This document shows positions 49,997 through 62,044 of a DNA stretch of 64,000 nucleotides, in pieces. This stretch comes from Aselliscus stoliczkanus (lineage: Eukaryota > Chordata > Mammalia > Chiroptera > Hipposideridae): assembly GCA_033961575.1 (NCBI GenBank), contig CM066729.1:96909001-96973000 (forward strand), given 5' to 3'. A program made the translations under genes and the position numbers. Below the pieces are notes generated by a model, which saw only the letters and a program-made list of their open reading frames with translations, did not search any database and had not been told where the DNA came from. Every line of letters begins with the position of its first letter. The first letter of the stretch is position 1.

Positions 49997-52900
49997 AATT
50001 TTTAATTAAAAATTTTATTAAAAACATAACTAACAGACAATATTATATGAGTGTCAGGGGTACTCCATAATTTTTCAACATTTATGTATCTAAAGAAGTA
50101 ATCACCATGGTAGGTCCAACAACCATCTGACACCATACTGATATCACAATCTTATTGACTATATTGCCTATGCTGTATATTACTTATTTGTTTTGTACTT
50201 AGAAATTCACCTTTTCCCCCTTTTTTAATTTTTCAATTACAGTTGACATTCAATATTATTTTATATTAATTTCAGATGTATAGCATAGTGGTTAGACATT
50301 TATGTAATTTAAAAAATGATCACTCGACTAGTCTAATACCCACCTGGAACTATACATAGTTATTACCATATTATTGACTATATTCCCTACATTTTACTTT
50401 ACATCCCCATGACTATTTTGTAACTACCAATTTGTATTTCTTAGTCCTTTACCTTTTTCATCCTGCCCTCCTCAACCCCCTCCATCTATCACACCAACAA
50501 ATTTAGCACCCATCTGACACCATACATAGTAATTACAATATTATGACTATAACCATTATGCTTACCCTACATCCCCATAACTATTTTGTAACAACAAATT
50601 TGTACTTCTTAATCCCTTCCCATTTTTTCACCCATATCCCCAACCCCCTTCCCATCTGGCAACATCAAAATGTTTTCTGTATCTATGAGTTTGTTTCTGA
50701 TTTGTTTGTTTATTTTGTTCTTTAGATTCCACATATAAGTGATATCACATTGCATCTGTCTTTCTCTGTCTGATATACTTCAGTCAGCACAATACTCTCC
50801 ACGTCCATCTATGCCCCCACAGATGACAAGAACCCATTCTCTTCCATGGAGCAACATTCCATTGTATATATGTACCATCTCCTCTTTATCCATTCTTCCG
50901 TCGACAGACACCAGGCTGCCTTCACATCTTGGCCATTGTAAACAATGCTGCAGTGAACATATGGATGCACATGTCCCCTCAAAATAGCATTTTGGGCTTC
51001 TTCAGATAGATGCTCAGTAGTGGGTTTACTGGGTCCTTCTTTGTCACTTCTTACAGCCTGTGTTTTAAAGTCTGTTTTGTCTGATATAAATATTGCTACT
51101 CCAGCTTTTTATGCTTTGTTTTGTTTTCATTTCCATTTTCATGAAATAACTTTTTCCATTCCTTTATTTTCCAACTGTGTGTGTCTTTCAATCTGAAGTG
51201 AATCACTAGTAGGTAGCATATGTAAGGGTCTTGTTTTCTTATCCATTCAGCCCTCCTATGTCTTTTGAGCATTTAACCCATTTACATGGAGAGTAACTGT
51301 TGATAGATATGTAGTTATTTCCATTGTATTATTCATAATTTTGATTTTCTTTTTTTTTTCATCTTAAAGAAGTCCCTCTTGACTCAATTTCATTTAGTTC
51401 TTTTTCTGGAGTTTTCTCCTGTTCTTTCATTTGGGGTACATTTCATTGTTTTCTCATTTTGGCTGCCTCCCTGTGTTTTTATTTATGTATTAGGTAGCTC
51501 TGGTATGTTTCACAGTCATGCCAGGTGCCTTATATAGTAGGTGCCCTGTGGTGTCCAGTAGCACTTCCTGATCACCTGCACCGGTTGCTTCTGGAGTGTC
51601 CTTTGTGTGGGTTTTGTGTGCCCTGCTATTATAGTTGAGCCCTGATAGCTATTGGCACATCAGTAGGGGGGACTGACCCTCAGGATGACTGGTTATGAAG
51701 TTTGGCTACATCCATAGCATATAAGTTGCTGTGTGTGGGTCTTACCCCACTGAGTAGGATTCTACCCAGGGAGCTCTGGTGCCTGTAGAGGCCACCCTTT
51801 GTGTGTGCTGCTTGTGGGGCTAATTGGATGGTACTCTGCTGTGGTCTGAAGCCAATGTTCAGGTATATTGGTTCTGGGTCATCCTGGGAGGTGCTCTGGT
51901 GCAGGCCCAGGACACCCATTGCCTGTGATGAGCCAGGGACTACCTGGTAGGAGCTACAAAGCAATCCACAGTTGGTCACTGCCTGTGCTAAACCTTGCTC
52001 ATGCCACACTGTGAACTGAGTGTGGCTGCCACCCAGTACCAGGCCTGGAGTAACTCCAAAAAAAGCCAGGACATCTAGAGGCCTGCTGCCACTTGCTGGC
52101 TCCCTTGAGGTTCAGCCACTGACAAAGTCTTGTGTGATACTCAATTTCGGTGAGGCAGTGTCTCAGGGAGTCACTACAGTAGGAAGCATTGTGGTCATCA
52201 GGTTAATGTAGACTCTGGTTTGGTGCCAGTACTGAGCCTGGAACTAACTACTCAGGGAAAGTCTCAAAGAACACCGTTGCCAGTTGCCACTCACCTGGGG
52301 TCTGTCAGACTTCAATAGTTTTCAAAGGAAGAGAGCAATGCAGGCAGGGCTGGCTGCTCTCAGAGAAAGTGCCTCTGACATTGGAAGAGTTGGGTGGGGG
52401 GAGGTATCAGTAAGTCAGCAGGGCAGAGCTATGGAGCTCACCAGTCCAATCAGATTCAGATTTGGCCATATGCGTAGGGGGTGAGCTCAACATATTAAAG
52501 ATGGTACCACCCTGCCGGCTGCATGGGAGGAGGACCTCCTCACAGGAAAAATGGCAGCTGTCTAGCCCTTGATCCAAAGTCACACACCATAGCCTACTGA
52601 TGCCCCTGAGTCACCGTTTCTCCGCTGGAGCCCAAGGTGAGTGCCCTCGAGCAAGTCTGTGTGTGGGCCCTTTAAGAGGATGTCTGGATTTGCTGCCCAC
52701 TTTCCCCCCCCAAAAAAAAACCCCAGAATCTCCACTGTTTTTCACAGCCAGATGTTGCAGGGAGCTTCTCTTCCCAGCACTGGTACTCTAGGCCTGGAAT
52801 GGGACTGGGGTCCTTCACTACTCCAGGGGGGAACCTCCAGGGCATGGATATCCCAATTTTCACCCACCATAAGGAGACATGGGGCCAGCCCTTTCAGCAT

Positions 52901-53087
52901 CTCTGCCCCTCCTACCAGTCTTGATGTGGCTTCTTTATATCCTTAGTTATAGAACTTTTGTTCAGCTAGACTTCAAATGGTTCTTTAGGTTGATTGTTCT
53001 ATAATTTAGTTGTAATTTTAATGTGCTTATGGAAGGAAGCAGGCACAATGTTTATTGACTCCACCATCTTGGGTCTCCTGCAGATCC
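49997..53087 (-). mobile_element. L1-B, internally deleted mini-L1
   Basis: Minus strand L1 with both ends but little coding sequence. 5' end at about 53,075 (GACCCAAGATGGTGGAG on the minus strand); 5' UTR to about 51,450; only the first ~25 codons of ORF1; a jump to the ORF1 end and ORF2 start; endonuclease start to about 51,040; then a jump to the ORF2 C-terminus and a 3' UTR with repeated blocks. Imperfect TSD: CTTGGCTGAATTTTT (about 49,982) versus CTTGGCTAATCTTTG (about 53,092). About 3.1 kb versus 6 kb or more for a complete element. Confidence 0.8.
50124..50650 (-). repeat. Tandemly repeated block in the L1-B 3' UTR
   Basis: A block starting CCATCTGACACCATAC (or CCACCTGGAACTATAC) then ...ATTATTGACTATA...ACATCCCCATAACTATTTTG TAAC... 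occurs at about 50,124 (partial), 50,342 and 50,508, the last two about 165 bp apart and clearly homologous. Confidence 0.7.
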
Positions 53088-53254
53088 TTGGCTAATCTTT
53101 GAAAGCACAAAACAGGTGTCACCTTTTTTGGGAAGACCTTTATGTTAAGCAAATATACTTAAATATGTCTCCTTCTGATCCTTTCTTAATAATATCTCTG
53201 AAATTCTATTGCCTTCATTTATTCATTTCTACCACAACACTATAAATTCCTTGA
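53088..53254 (+). mobile_element. L2 LINE relic, right part
   Basis: CAAAACAGGTGTCACCTTTT TTGGGAAGACCTTTATG and CTATAAATTCCTTGAGGCAG continue the L2 order interrupted by L1-B. Confidence 0.6.
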
Positions 53255-53425
53255 GGCAGTATTTCTCAACTTTGGCCATTGAACCAAGAAACCTCTGAAT
53301 CAACAAAAATAGCACTTAAAATTCTACTTGCTGGACCCTCCCCACCACCAGATTTAACACATTAGATAGAATATGTGGGAGTGGGGATCTGGAAACCACA
53401 TTTTACCAAGCATTCCCAGTGTAAC
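53255..53425. mobile_element. Possible hAT-type MITE relic
   Basis: CAGTATTTCTCAACTTTGGC at the left, a CC-rich middle (GGACCCTCCCCACCACCAGAT) and TGGAAACCACATTTTACCAAG recall MER5-like hAT elements. Diverged. Confidence 0.4.
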
Positions 53426-53799
53426 AGGGCTTTTGGAGTCTATCACAACAGTTTCTCCCAAACTCAACCAGGCCAATGTGGAGCTGAATTTGGCAATTTA
53501 AGGGAGGAACCGTTAGCATAGCTTCTTAGATCTTACTGAAAACTATGAGCCTGTCTTCCTAGATTACTGTGCTTCAAAGAAAGATTTGATCTCAGAGTAT
53601 AGTGAGTTAAATCATGATTCATTTTTACAGAGGCAAGAGAGATCCGCATGAGAAAGCCACACTTGTCAAGAGCAGAGTTTCGATAATGACATAGAAAATG
53701 GCCTTTATGGTTGAGGTGCTGCTGTTCTTGAATCTCCTAATGACTCTGACTTTTTAATATTATGATATGTTTATCTGGCCAACAGAAAACAGTGAAATA
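53426..53799. other. Unique sequence, no gene seen
   Basis: No supported feature. Confidence 0.4.
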
Positions 53800-54960
53800 A
53801 ATGTCTGTAAATTACCACACACATTAAGTATGAACATATGTGTATAAAATAAAATTGAAGCCCTCTTCATACCCTTTCAGGTTGCATATTCCTCTAAGAA
53901 GTAACCAGTATTGTAAATTTGTTATTATGATTCCCATGAATTTCCTCTTGATTTTACCATGTATACATACACCCCTCAGTCATATGTAGTATTGCATTAA
54001 ACAACTATACTATTTTTATAAATTATAACATACTATGTGCATTCTTGGGAATATTGTTTTTGTGATTTATTCAAGTTGATGCAGAAAGATTTACTTCACT
54101 GCTTTTCATTGCTATTTAGTATTCCATTATATAAATCTACTACAATTTACTTTTCCCTCTCTCATAAATAGGCATTTTCAATTTCTCCTTATATCAAACA
54201 GTGTAGCAATCATTTTTTTGTATGTACATCACTGCACATATTAAATCCTTTTTTAGATATACATCTACGAGTAAAATTGATTGATTATTTGAAATTTACT
54301 TTTTTTCCTTTTTTTTCAGATATTGCCCAAATCCCACACAGTGCTTTTAGCATTTATAGTTTTCAGGCATGTTTGTGAGAGCTACCATTCTATCCAACCA
54401 TATCAACATTTAATATTGTCACATTATTTTACCAATTGAATGGTTTTAGGTTCTCTTTTCTAACTATATGTGCAATGAGCACCTATTCATTGAGAATTCA
54501 GGTTTTTTCTACTGTGAATTGCTTAAACATATATTTTACCCACTTTTCTACTAAGACATTTATCTTTTCTGTTATAGAGTTATTGAAGTCCTTTATATAT
54601 TCTGTATTCTAATTCATTTTTGGTGTATGTGTTGTAAATATTTTTCCACAAGTTGTATCTCTTCTTTTTCCTTTTTTGTTAACAATATCTTTTACTGTAA
54701 CAAAATTTATATTGTTTCATTAAAAGTAATATAATTTTCTCATTATGGCTTTCCTTTTTATGTCTTGTTTTAGAAACCATTCTTTATGGTGAAGTCATTC
54801 AATATCCTTATATATTTGATATATCTGGAATTGATTTTAGTTTTCATGTGCTCAGAAATGTGACTGCCACATATAAATGTTCCACATGTGGGTGGATTTC
54901 TTACCCCCTTATAATATTACCTGGCATCAGTCCTCATTTGAGGCATGTTTTTCTGGTTAT
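53800..54960 (-). mobile_element. Old L1 (L1M) 3' region relic
   Basis: Antisense old-L1 order: TAGTATTCCATTATATAAATC TACTACAATTTAC, CAATTTCTCCTTATATC, TGTACATCACTGCACAT, AGTTATTGAAGTCCTTTATA TATTCTG and GAAACCATTCTTTATGGTG. About 1.1 kb, no ORF. Confidence 0.65.
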
Positions 54961-55879
54961 TGTGTGTCAGGTTTGTATGCGGACCATCATCTCATCAAAC
55001 CATCACAATGTTAATGAACCAGAGTGAAAAGCAGCAATTAAGATTGCAACCAATAAGGCTTATATTCAACTAGAATTAAAGACCAGTGCTTTTTATGACA
55101 AAAACTGTATAATCTCATTAAATGGTATGCGAATTGTTCAAGTGTATTGAGTCCTTAGCAATGCCTAGCATCATTTAATTCAGTTTTAGCTCTGCATAGA
55201 GAATATCAGTGAATATCCCAAACAGACAATTTCCTTTTTTATAGGATTTTAGCAAGGGTAAACCTTAGAAATGAACTTCAATAGATCAAAAGAAGAATCA
55301 TGACTCACTCTAGAAGTGAAGTATTTTCCAGATGAATTATAACCCTCAGGCAGAACAATATTTTAGCATAACTGCCAATTGCTTCTGATCAGTGTATAAC
55401 CCTTAAACAAGTACTTTAAAATATTAATCCAATCACAAAGAGAAGTTTAGAAAGGAAATTGTGCAGAGCCCTGTAAATATTATATTAAACTTACCCTGGA
55501 ATGAGGAGCTAGGAGGATTGTAAAGCAGCCTCACCTGTTCACATGCAGTCACAGACAGTTTTTGTGAAAGTTTGCTTTTTATTCTACCAGTATAGTGAAC
55601 AACAAAACAATACAACCATGGTTTGTGCTAAAGCAAGTCTTGGGTTATTTAAATATTAGGTCTTAATTTAAAGGCATTTAAATTACAAATGCCCTGGTTT
55701 AGCTAATGAGAGAATCTGATATTTATAAGTTTCCTTGATAAAAGGTAAATTAAAAAAAAAGGCTCTCCACCAAATACAAATTACACCCAGTTCGTTAATT
55801 TTTACTCCTTACAATTAATGCTTTTTGTCATGACACTGAAAGGAACTGTTTTAGAAAATGAACTCATGGCGCACCTACA
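54961..55879. other. Unique sequence, no gene seen
   Basis: No supported feature. Confidence 0.4.
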
Positions 55880-56300
55880 CTTATTCATGTTGTTGTTGCC
55901 TCTTTATATGACTTCAGGTCTGAACTATTCAGCACACTTTCTTTCGTACTCAGATTCTGAACCACTCTTGTAACTTCTTTCCATTTCTCTCATTTCTCCC
56001 CTACACTTAGTGTCTCTTTAAATGAACCATACACCTCACTATCCCTCAACAGACAACTTTATTTGCAAGGCATTGCCTTTGTCTTTTTATCTTCTTAAAA
56101 TGTCCTTCATTATCTAATGCGGTAATAGTCATCTTTCAAGATATAGCTTAATTGCTATCTTTTTTGAAGCATTTTTTTAATGTTTCCCTAAGAAGCTCAT
56201 TTCATTTGTGTTTCAATATGACTTACTTCAGTTATACTTCAGTATGATTTAATTATACTATCCTGTAGTATAAGCGGTATTTACATGTCGTTTTTATTGA
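55880..56300. mobile_element. Possible L2 relic
   Basis: AAAATGTCCTTCATTATC and CATCTTTCAAGATATAGCTT AATTGC... TTTGAAGCATTTTT follow the L2 order loosely. Confidence 0.35.
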
Positions 56301-56354
56301 CCATAATTGCACTAACTAGGATAAAGATGATGAACAGTTTCTCAGTGTCCATCT

Positions 56355-56600
56355 AAATCTGTACTGTCTAATACTCTAACCACTAGCTGCATGTGTCTAT
56401 TGAACACATAAAATGTAGCTAGTGTGACAGAGGCACTGAATTGTTAATTACATTTATGATAATTATTTTAACTTTCATTTTAAATAGTCATATTTTATGT
56501 AGTCAATAGACACTTGAGACTAGTAGATAATATATTGGATACTGCAGATACTGAATACATCCATTACCACCAAAACTTCTATTGGGCAGTTTTGGGAAGA
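56355..56600 (+). mobile_element. hAT-Charlie non-autonomous transposon relic
   Basis: CTGTACTGTCTAATACTCTA ACCACTAGCTGCATGTG, TATTGAACACATAAAATGTAG CTAGTGTGACAGAGGCACTG and a mirrored right half are hallmarks of a very common mammalian hAT MITE. No transposase. Confidence 0.75.
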
Positions 56601-57084
56601 GTAAACTCACAGTAGCCTTTGGAATGAATGAATGAATGAATGAACAGAGCAAATGAATTCTACAGAAGATGCGAATAGCATTTGATTTTCAATAGACATC
56701 TGCTACTGAGCTGACTTATACTTATGGTAATGCTGGGAAGAATAATTTTACAATTTTACAGATTTTTAGCATTCCTTAGAAAGAAACAGTTGATCTCAGT
56801 CTGACCAAGGAGATAATGACAATATGAAGCAGCAAAGAAGCCAAAAGGAGAATTAAAGTTTATTTTTGGTAAATTCCTTAAATATTTACCCAAAGCTTGT
56901 TTGCCTGAGCTGGCAGGAAAGCAAATATCATCTTTTAAGACATAGGCATATGAGAAATAAAATTGAGCCAATAGTAACAATTCCATCCATTAAGATTCCT
57001 TCACACAAGGAGGTAAATTTACTCACTCTTGTTCAAATTTAATTTTATGTTAATACCAATTAAGGATGGCTATTCCAAAAGAAA

Positions 57085-57765
57085 AGAAAAGAAAATACTC
57101 ACTGTGTCAGCAAGGATGTAAACAAATTGGAACTATTTTTTGGTGGTGGCAATGTAAAATGGTTCAGTCACTGTGGAAAACAGTATGGTGGTTTCTCAAA
57201 AAACTAACCAGAATTCCCATACGATCCAGCAATTGCACTTCTAGGTTTATACTCAAAATAATGAAAGCAGAGATTAAAATAGGTATTTTTACTCCCATGT
57301 TCACAGCAGATTTTCTACAATTGCCAAAATGTAGAAACAACCCAAGTTTCCACTGACAAATAAATGGATAACTAAATGTGATATATATGTACAATTGAAT
57401 ATTATTCAGCCTAAAAAAGAATCAACTTCTGATACATGCTACAGCATGGATAAACCTTAAAAACATTATCTTAAGTGACATCAGTCAAACAAAGACAGAT
57501 AACACTATGAGGTACCCAGAATAGTCAAATTCATAGTGACAGTAAGTGAATGGTAGTTATTGGGGGCTTGAGGGAGGAGGGAATGGGAGTTATTGTTTAA
57601 TGAGTATAGACTTTCAGTTTAGGATGATGAAAAATTTCTGGAAATGGATAGTAATGATAGTTGCACCATGTAAATGTACTTAATCCTACTGAACTATATA
57701 CTTGAAAAAGGTTAATATGGTAAATGTTACGTTGTACATATTTAACCACATAAAAATTACTTTGA
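57085..57765 (+). mobile_element. Old L1 (L1M) 3' end relic
   Basis: Carries the degraded ORF2 C-terminus (GGCAATGTAAAATGGTTCAG, CCATACGATCCAGCAATTGC, ATGGATAAACCTTAAAAAC) and a 3' UTR ending GTTAATATGGTAAATGTTACG. The 96-codon frame at 57,066 is part of this remnant, not a gene. 5' truncated. Confidence 0.85.
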
Positions 57766-59065
57766 CAAACATTTATGGAGTCCATTTTTGATAGGTCACT
57801 CTCATCCCTTAGAAACATATTGATCCTTCTAATGTTAATTTTGAACATAGCACCATATGACAGTCTCTCTGCCTATTCATATTAAGAAAAAGATGATAAG
57901 ACAAAAGAGATTTTTATGGAAAATGTACATACAATGCATCTGATCTATAGGATATAATTTGCTAAACAAGCACACTTAATAGAGGGGGAAAGACTGAACA
58001 ATGAGTACTGTGCTTCTGGCTACAACAGCTGGTAAGGTATGATGGAGGTATTATGAAATGAAATGACTGCATAACTGGATACAGTGGAGAAGATGTGGAA
58101 CCCCAGGAGGACTTTGTGTTGGGGCTCATACAAAGTGGCCAATAAGGTAATGCCTCAGCCACCTGCACATGCAAACTGCCAGATCAAAGACAAATATGAT
58201 CAAATGGGATTACTCCAGTGACACAAATGTATGCAGATATCATGGATTGTGCATAATGGAGCACCTGCTCCTTTGCTGATTCCTTGGGAGACAGGAAATG
58301 TACAGGAAGCATCTTGTTGTGGTGATGGTTAGAACACTGATTGCATTCGGTGCTGGAAATAAAGAAGCAATAGTTCCATCCTGCCTTTTCATGTTTTCTT
58401 TTCTTAGTATAATTATTCGCCATCTGATAATATTGCTTGAATCAACCCACTTATACTAGTACGAATGAATTTTCTAGGTAGGTATGTTTTGGCATCTTAT
58501 GGGTAATTAATTCTATGTGGCTGGTGATCTATCATTCTTAAAAAGTGTCCTGAAATTTACTGCCTCTTGTATATTGCACAAAGATAAGGCTATTCATATA
58601 CCATGCAAAGGGCATGAGCTGTGAATTGTTTTGTCCAAAAGGATAATACATTGGGTTGTCTTGGTCATGCTCTTCTGCCTGATGATGTTGATTGCAGGCA
58701 TTTTTCCACTGAATTAAATTCAGCTTCATCAGCTCAGAGCATGGAAAGTATATCCTAATTTGATTAGTTTACTAGAATAATATCCCAAATATACAAGTTA
58801 ATTATTCACTTTCATTCTGAGTATTTTGAGATAATTTTGGGATATTATGAAAAAAAAAGCTATTATTACAATGGTATGAGGGAATGAGAACTTGGACAGG
58901 TAAAAGTATTAAGAAAGAATTTGCTTGTTTGTACTTTTTTCTAGGACTATGGCTATAGTTTATGTAGTAGTGAATATATGCTTTATCTTGCCTTAGTTTC
59001 AACTGCTAGAGTAGCGAAGGAATGTTTTTGTCAGAAAACCATAAAGATTTTCCTATCCTCTGCAG
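57766..59065. other. Unique region with minus strand frames
   Basis: Minus strand frames of 70, 79 and 63 codons (57,962-58,174; 58,184-58,423; 58,538-58,729) sit close together in different frames. No domain recognised; could be a decayed coding relic or chance. Confidence 0.35.
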
Positions 59066-59194
59066 CCCAGGCACTTTATTTATTTAATTAATTTATTTAT
59101 TTATTTATTTATCGAGTTATTTAGTTACTTATTGAGGTATTTATTGATTTATTGAGTTAGTTATTGAGTTATTGAGTAGAGTTATTGAATTATT
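59066..59194. repeat. (TTTA)n / TTATTGAG degenerate simple repeat
   Basis: TTTATTTA units grade into TTATTGAGTTATTGAG-type units. Confidence 0.85.
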
Positions 59195-59450
59195 TATTTT
59201 TATTGAGATATAATGGACGTATAACATTGTATAAGTTTAAGGTGTACAAACTGTTGATTTAAAACATTTATATAGTGTGGAATGATTACTACTATATCAT
59301 TAGTTAACACCTTCATCACATCGTATAATAACCATTTCTTTTTTGTGGTGAGAACAGTTAAAGTTTACTCTCTCAGCAAGTCTCACATATATAATGCCGT
59401 ATTATTAACTATAAGAATCAGGCTGCACATTAGATCCCCACCAGGTATTT
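59195..59450 (-). mobile_element. Old L1 3' UTR relic
   Basis: Antisense: TTGAGATATAATGGACGTAT AACATTGTATAAGTTTAAGG TGTACAA, GAGAACAGTTAAAGTTTACTC and CTATAAGAATCAGGCTGCAC ATTAGATCCCC. Confidence 0.8.
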
Positions 59451-59804
59451 TATTTCATCTTTTCTTCCTTCAGTTTTATTATTTCTCCATTAAGTTTCTT
59501 CCTTCACTGTTCCTGGGAGGAGGGAGAATGTAAAAGAGATAGCTACGTGTAACTGAGGTGCTCCTGAGTTGACAGGATCTTCCCAATGGTTCTTGTAATG
59601 TTTTCTTGATTCACTTTGACACTCTTGTCTTCCATTACTTACTCTCCCAGAATAAGCAGGGTCTCTGATTGGAACAAGTCACAGTTCACTTCTTCTGACA
59701 TGGGTTGAATACCAATGTTTATAAGGCAGGATGCAAGAGAGTGAAGGCACCAAAGTGACCATAAGTGATCTCCACCCTCTTATCAATTCAGATTATAATA
59801 TTGT
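59451..59804. other. Unique sequence, no gene seen
   Basis: No supported feature. Confidence 0.35.
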
Positions 59805-60430
59805 ATGCTCCAGCCCTACAACATCAGCGGGGTTCCCTCTCTGCTTCCCTTACCATATGTAACACCTCACACACTCCTGTCTCAGAAAAATCACTGTTCC
59901 TTCTTTTCTGAGACAACCATTCCCATTGGGGGCATAGCTCCTCAATTTTCCTCTTCTTATATCTTCCAACTTTTCCTTAACTGGCTCCTTTATAACTGGC
60001 TCTTTTGTTTACTTTTTCAATTATTTCCCCTGTAGAAAAAAAGTCCTTCAAAGTTTCTGTAATCCTTCTTTCCCCTCAAGTTATCCTCTTGAACCCTCTG
60101 CCTCCCTTCTTATTTATAAACATTAAACTTCTTAAAATAGTACCCTTCACTTGCCTTCCCTTCAATTCTTCACCCCCTCAACCAGTGACAGATTTGTACA
60201 GCCCCAATCTGATCAAATTTAGATCCCACAGATTTAAAATTTGCCAAATCAATGTCCAAGATTCCTACTTGATCCTACCTCAAGTTTTTGTGACATTTGA
60301 AATTTATCTAATAAATTCCAAGACACCATTCTCCTCCAGACTCTTCCATACGTTGAACCTTTCTCCCTTGCTCCCTCCTCCTTCTCTAATAATCTCTTAC
60401 ATGTTCCATATTTCCCAGATTCTGCCCATA
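59805..60430. mobile_element. Probable L2 ORF-region relic
   Basis: CCCTCTGCCTCCCTTCTTAT TTATAAACATTAAACTTCTTAAAATAGT and TTCAATTCTTCACCCCCTCA recall the L2 LINE ORF region. The 176-codon frame at 60,005-60,535 (+) runs through it and is not a credible gene. Confidence 0.45.
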
Positions 60431-60440
60431 GAATGTTTCT

Positions 60441-60461
60441 CTCTCTTTTTTTTTTTTTTTT
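60441..60461. repeat. T-run
   Basis: About 18 consecutive T. Confidence 0.85.
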
Positions 60462-60824
60462 TGGTATTTTTGCTCTGCGAGCTTGTCTCTGACTTCAACC
60501 TTTATCTAATGGAGAATAAAATGATGTGTCATTAACAATAATAATAATTGATAATGAAACTTGCAGATAATATTTATCAATGTTCGGTCAGCATTGTGAG
60601 AAACACCTTTATACTTTTTTGTTGTTGTTATTACACATAATCCTTCAAATCAGTAATATCAGACAAAATCACCACTGTCATGCCGATAAGGAATCTGTAG
60701 CTTTCATATGCAAGGTTTCATGGCTAATAGGTAGAGCTTCAACTCAAACACTGTTCAGTTGGACTTCAGAGTCCAGGCACTTAACATTAAAAGACCTCAT
60801 GCAAATATTTTCCTTGTGGGCAGA

Positions 60825-61020
60825 AGTTCTTAACTTGGCTGCATGTTGGAATCACATGGAGAGGTTTTTGTTTTGTTTTGTTTTTGTTTTTTAATCCCCA
60901 TATCAGCCTGTTCTCCAAATCACCTAAGTCAGAGTCACTGGGGATGTGAAACGAGTTTTCATTTTTTTTGAAAGTTGGTTAAGGTGATTTTAATGGGCAG
61001 CAAAAATGAGAACCACTGCT
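60825..61020 (+). mobile_element. hAT-type MITE relic with small insertion
   Basis: Left AAGTTCTTAACTTGGCTGCA TGTTGGAATCACATGG and right TTTTAATGGGCAGCAAAAATG AGAACCACTG are inverted counterparts, as in mammalian hAT MITEs ending in CAGTGGTTCTCAA. A (TTTTG)n tract interrupts the middle. Confidence 0.7.
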
Positions 61021-61590
61021 CTGTAGTAAATATTTTTATGATAATAAAGTATTTGTGTATTTCTCCAAAACAGGTCTCTCTCCTCAGCTTTAAACTTACA
61101 TTGTCTGGGGTTTATCTTTTCGTTTGTCTGTCCTCACTCCCACCCACCATGGGATTTCTCATGTCCCCAAATGAACTCTTCATCATTTGATCATGACCCA
61201 AATAGTGGCCTTCTAGATTCCCAATATTATTCAATTCTTCTCACCTCCTACTGCCGCAGGTTTTCAAAGGGAAACCTGTGGAGCAGCCTCTCATTTGGGG
61301 ACTTCCCTGACTCCTTGTATTTGGAAATTTTCTCTCTCTCTCAGTTGCATCTCAGAAATGTATTTCCAATTTTCCTCTCTGGTGAACTCTAAAACAATGA
61401 ATTACATTACAAAATGAATTGTTTTAGTCATAATTTGTGATATGGGGATGTTTCTTAATACCTCAGTGTTACAGTAGCCCTACCACCTAGAAAATGCAGA
61501 TAATTTCAGAAGAGACAAAAGACCTGAAAAGAAATGTTGGGCTTTGACACTTGGTAACATATCTATTGTTTCAAACTAAAACTTTGAAAT
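61021..61590. other. Unique sequence, no gene seen
   Basis: No supported feature. Confidence 0.35.
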
Positions 61591-61607
61591 AAAACCAATT
61601 AAATTTA

Positions 61608-61776
61608 CTCAGGGAGATTTTTTTTTTTTTTTTTTTTTTTTAGCTGAGCCATCCTGCCACCTGTTGGCAGCTCAACGGCAACTCAGCTCGGGCTGGCCTC
61701 AAACCGCTGTTGCTCAGAGCTCAGCTTGCACTGTTGAGCGAGCTCTTAACCAACTGAGCCATTCGGCCGGCCTCTA
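61608..61776 (-). mobile_element. VES-like SINE with extra 3' bases
   Basis: T-run then AGCTGAGCCATCCTGCCACC, CTCAGCTCGGGCTGGCCTC, GAGCCATTCGGCCGGCC; same family as 5,687-5,858. TSD AAAACCAATTAAATTTA at 61,591-61,607 and 61,777-61,793. Ten bases (CTCAGGGAGA) separate the left TSD from the T-run. Confidence 0.85.
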
Positions 61777-61945
61777 AAAACCAATTAAATTTAAACAACA
61801 TAATTTAAACATACATGCAGATCCATACTAATAATTCCACATGTAAAGATTACCAACTCTCTATAACCAGTCTCTTCCGTCTGCTATAAGGATAATAAAA
61901 TTATGTTTTTTTAGGATATAATTGAGAGTTATTTAAAAAATATTT

Positions 61946-62044
61946 GGGGCCGGCCAACTGGTGTGGTGGTTAAGCGCTGGCTTGGGAAGCCAGCGGCCCC
62001 GGTTTGGTCCCACATATGAGGGCCAGTGACACTGCCCTCAAAAA

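Noticed and set aside
60005..60535. 176-codon + strand frame
   Set aside because: Pyrimidine-rich, passes through an L2-like relic and a T-run; no domain, no splice context.
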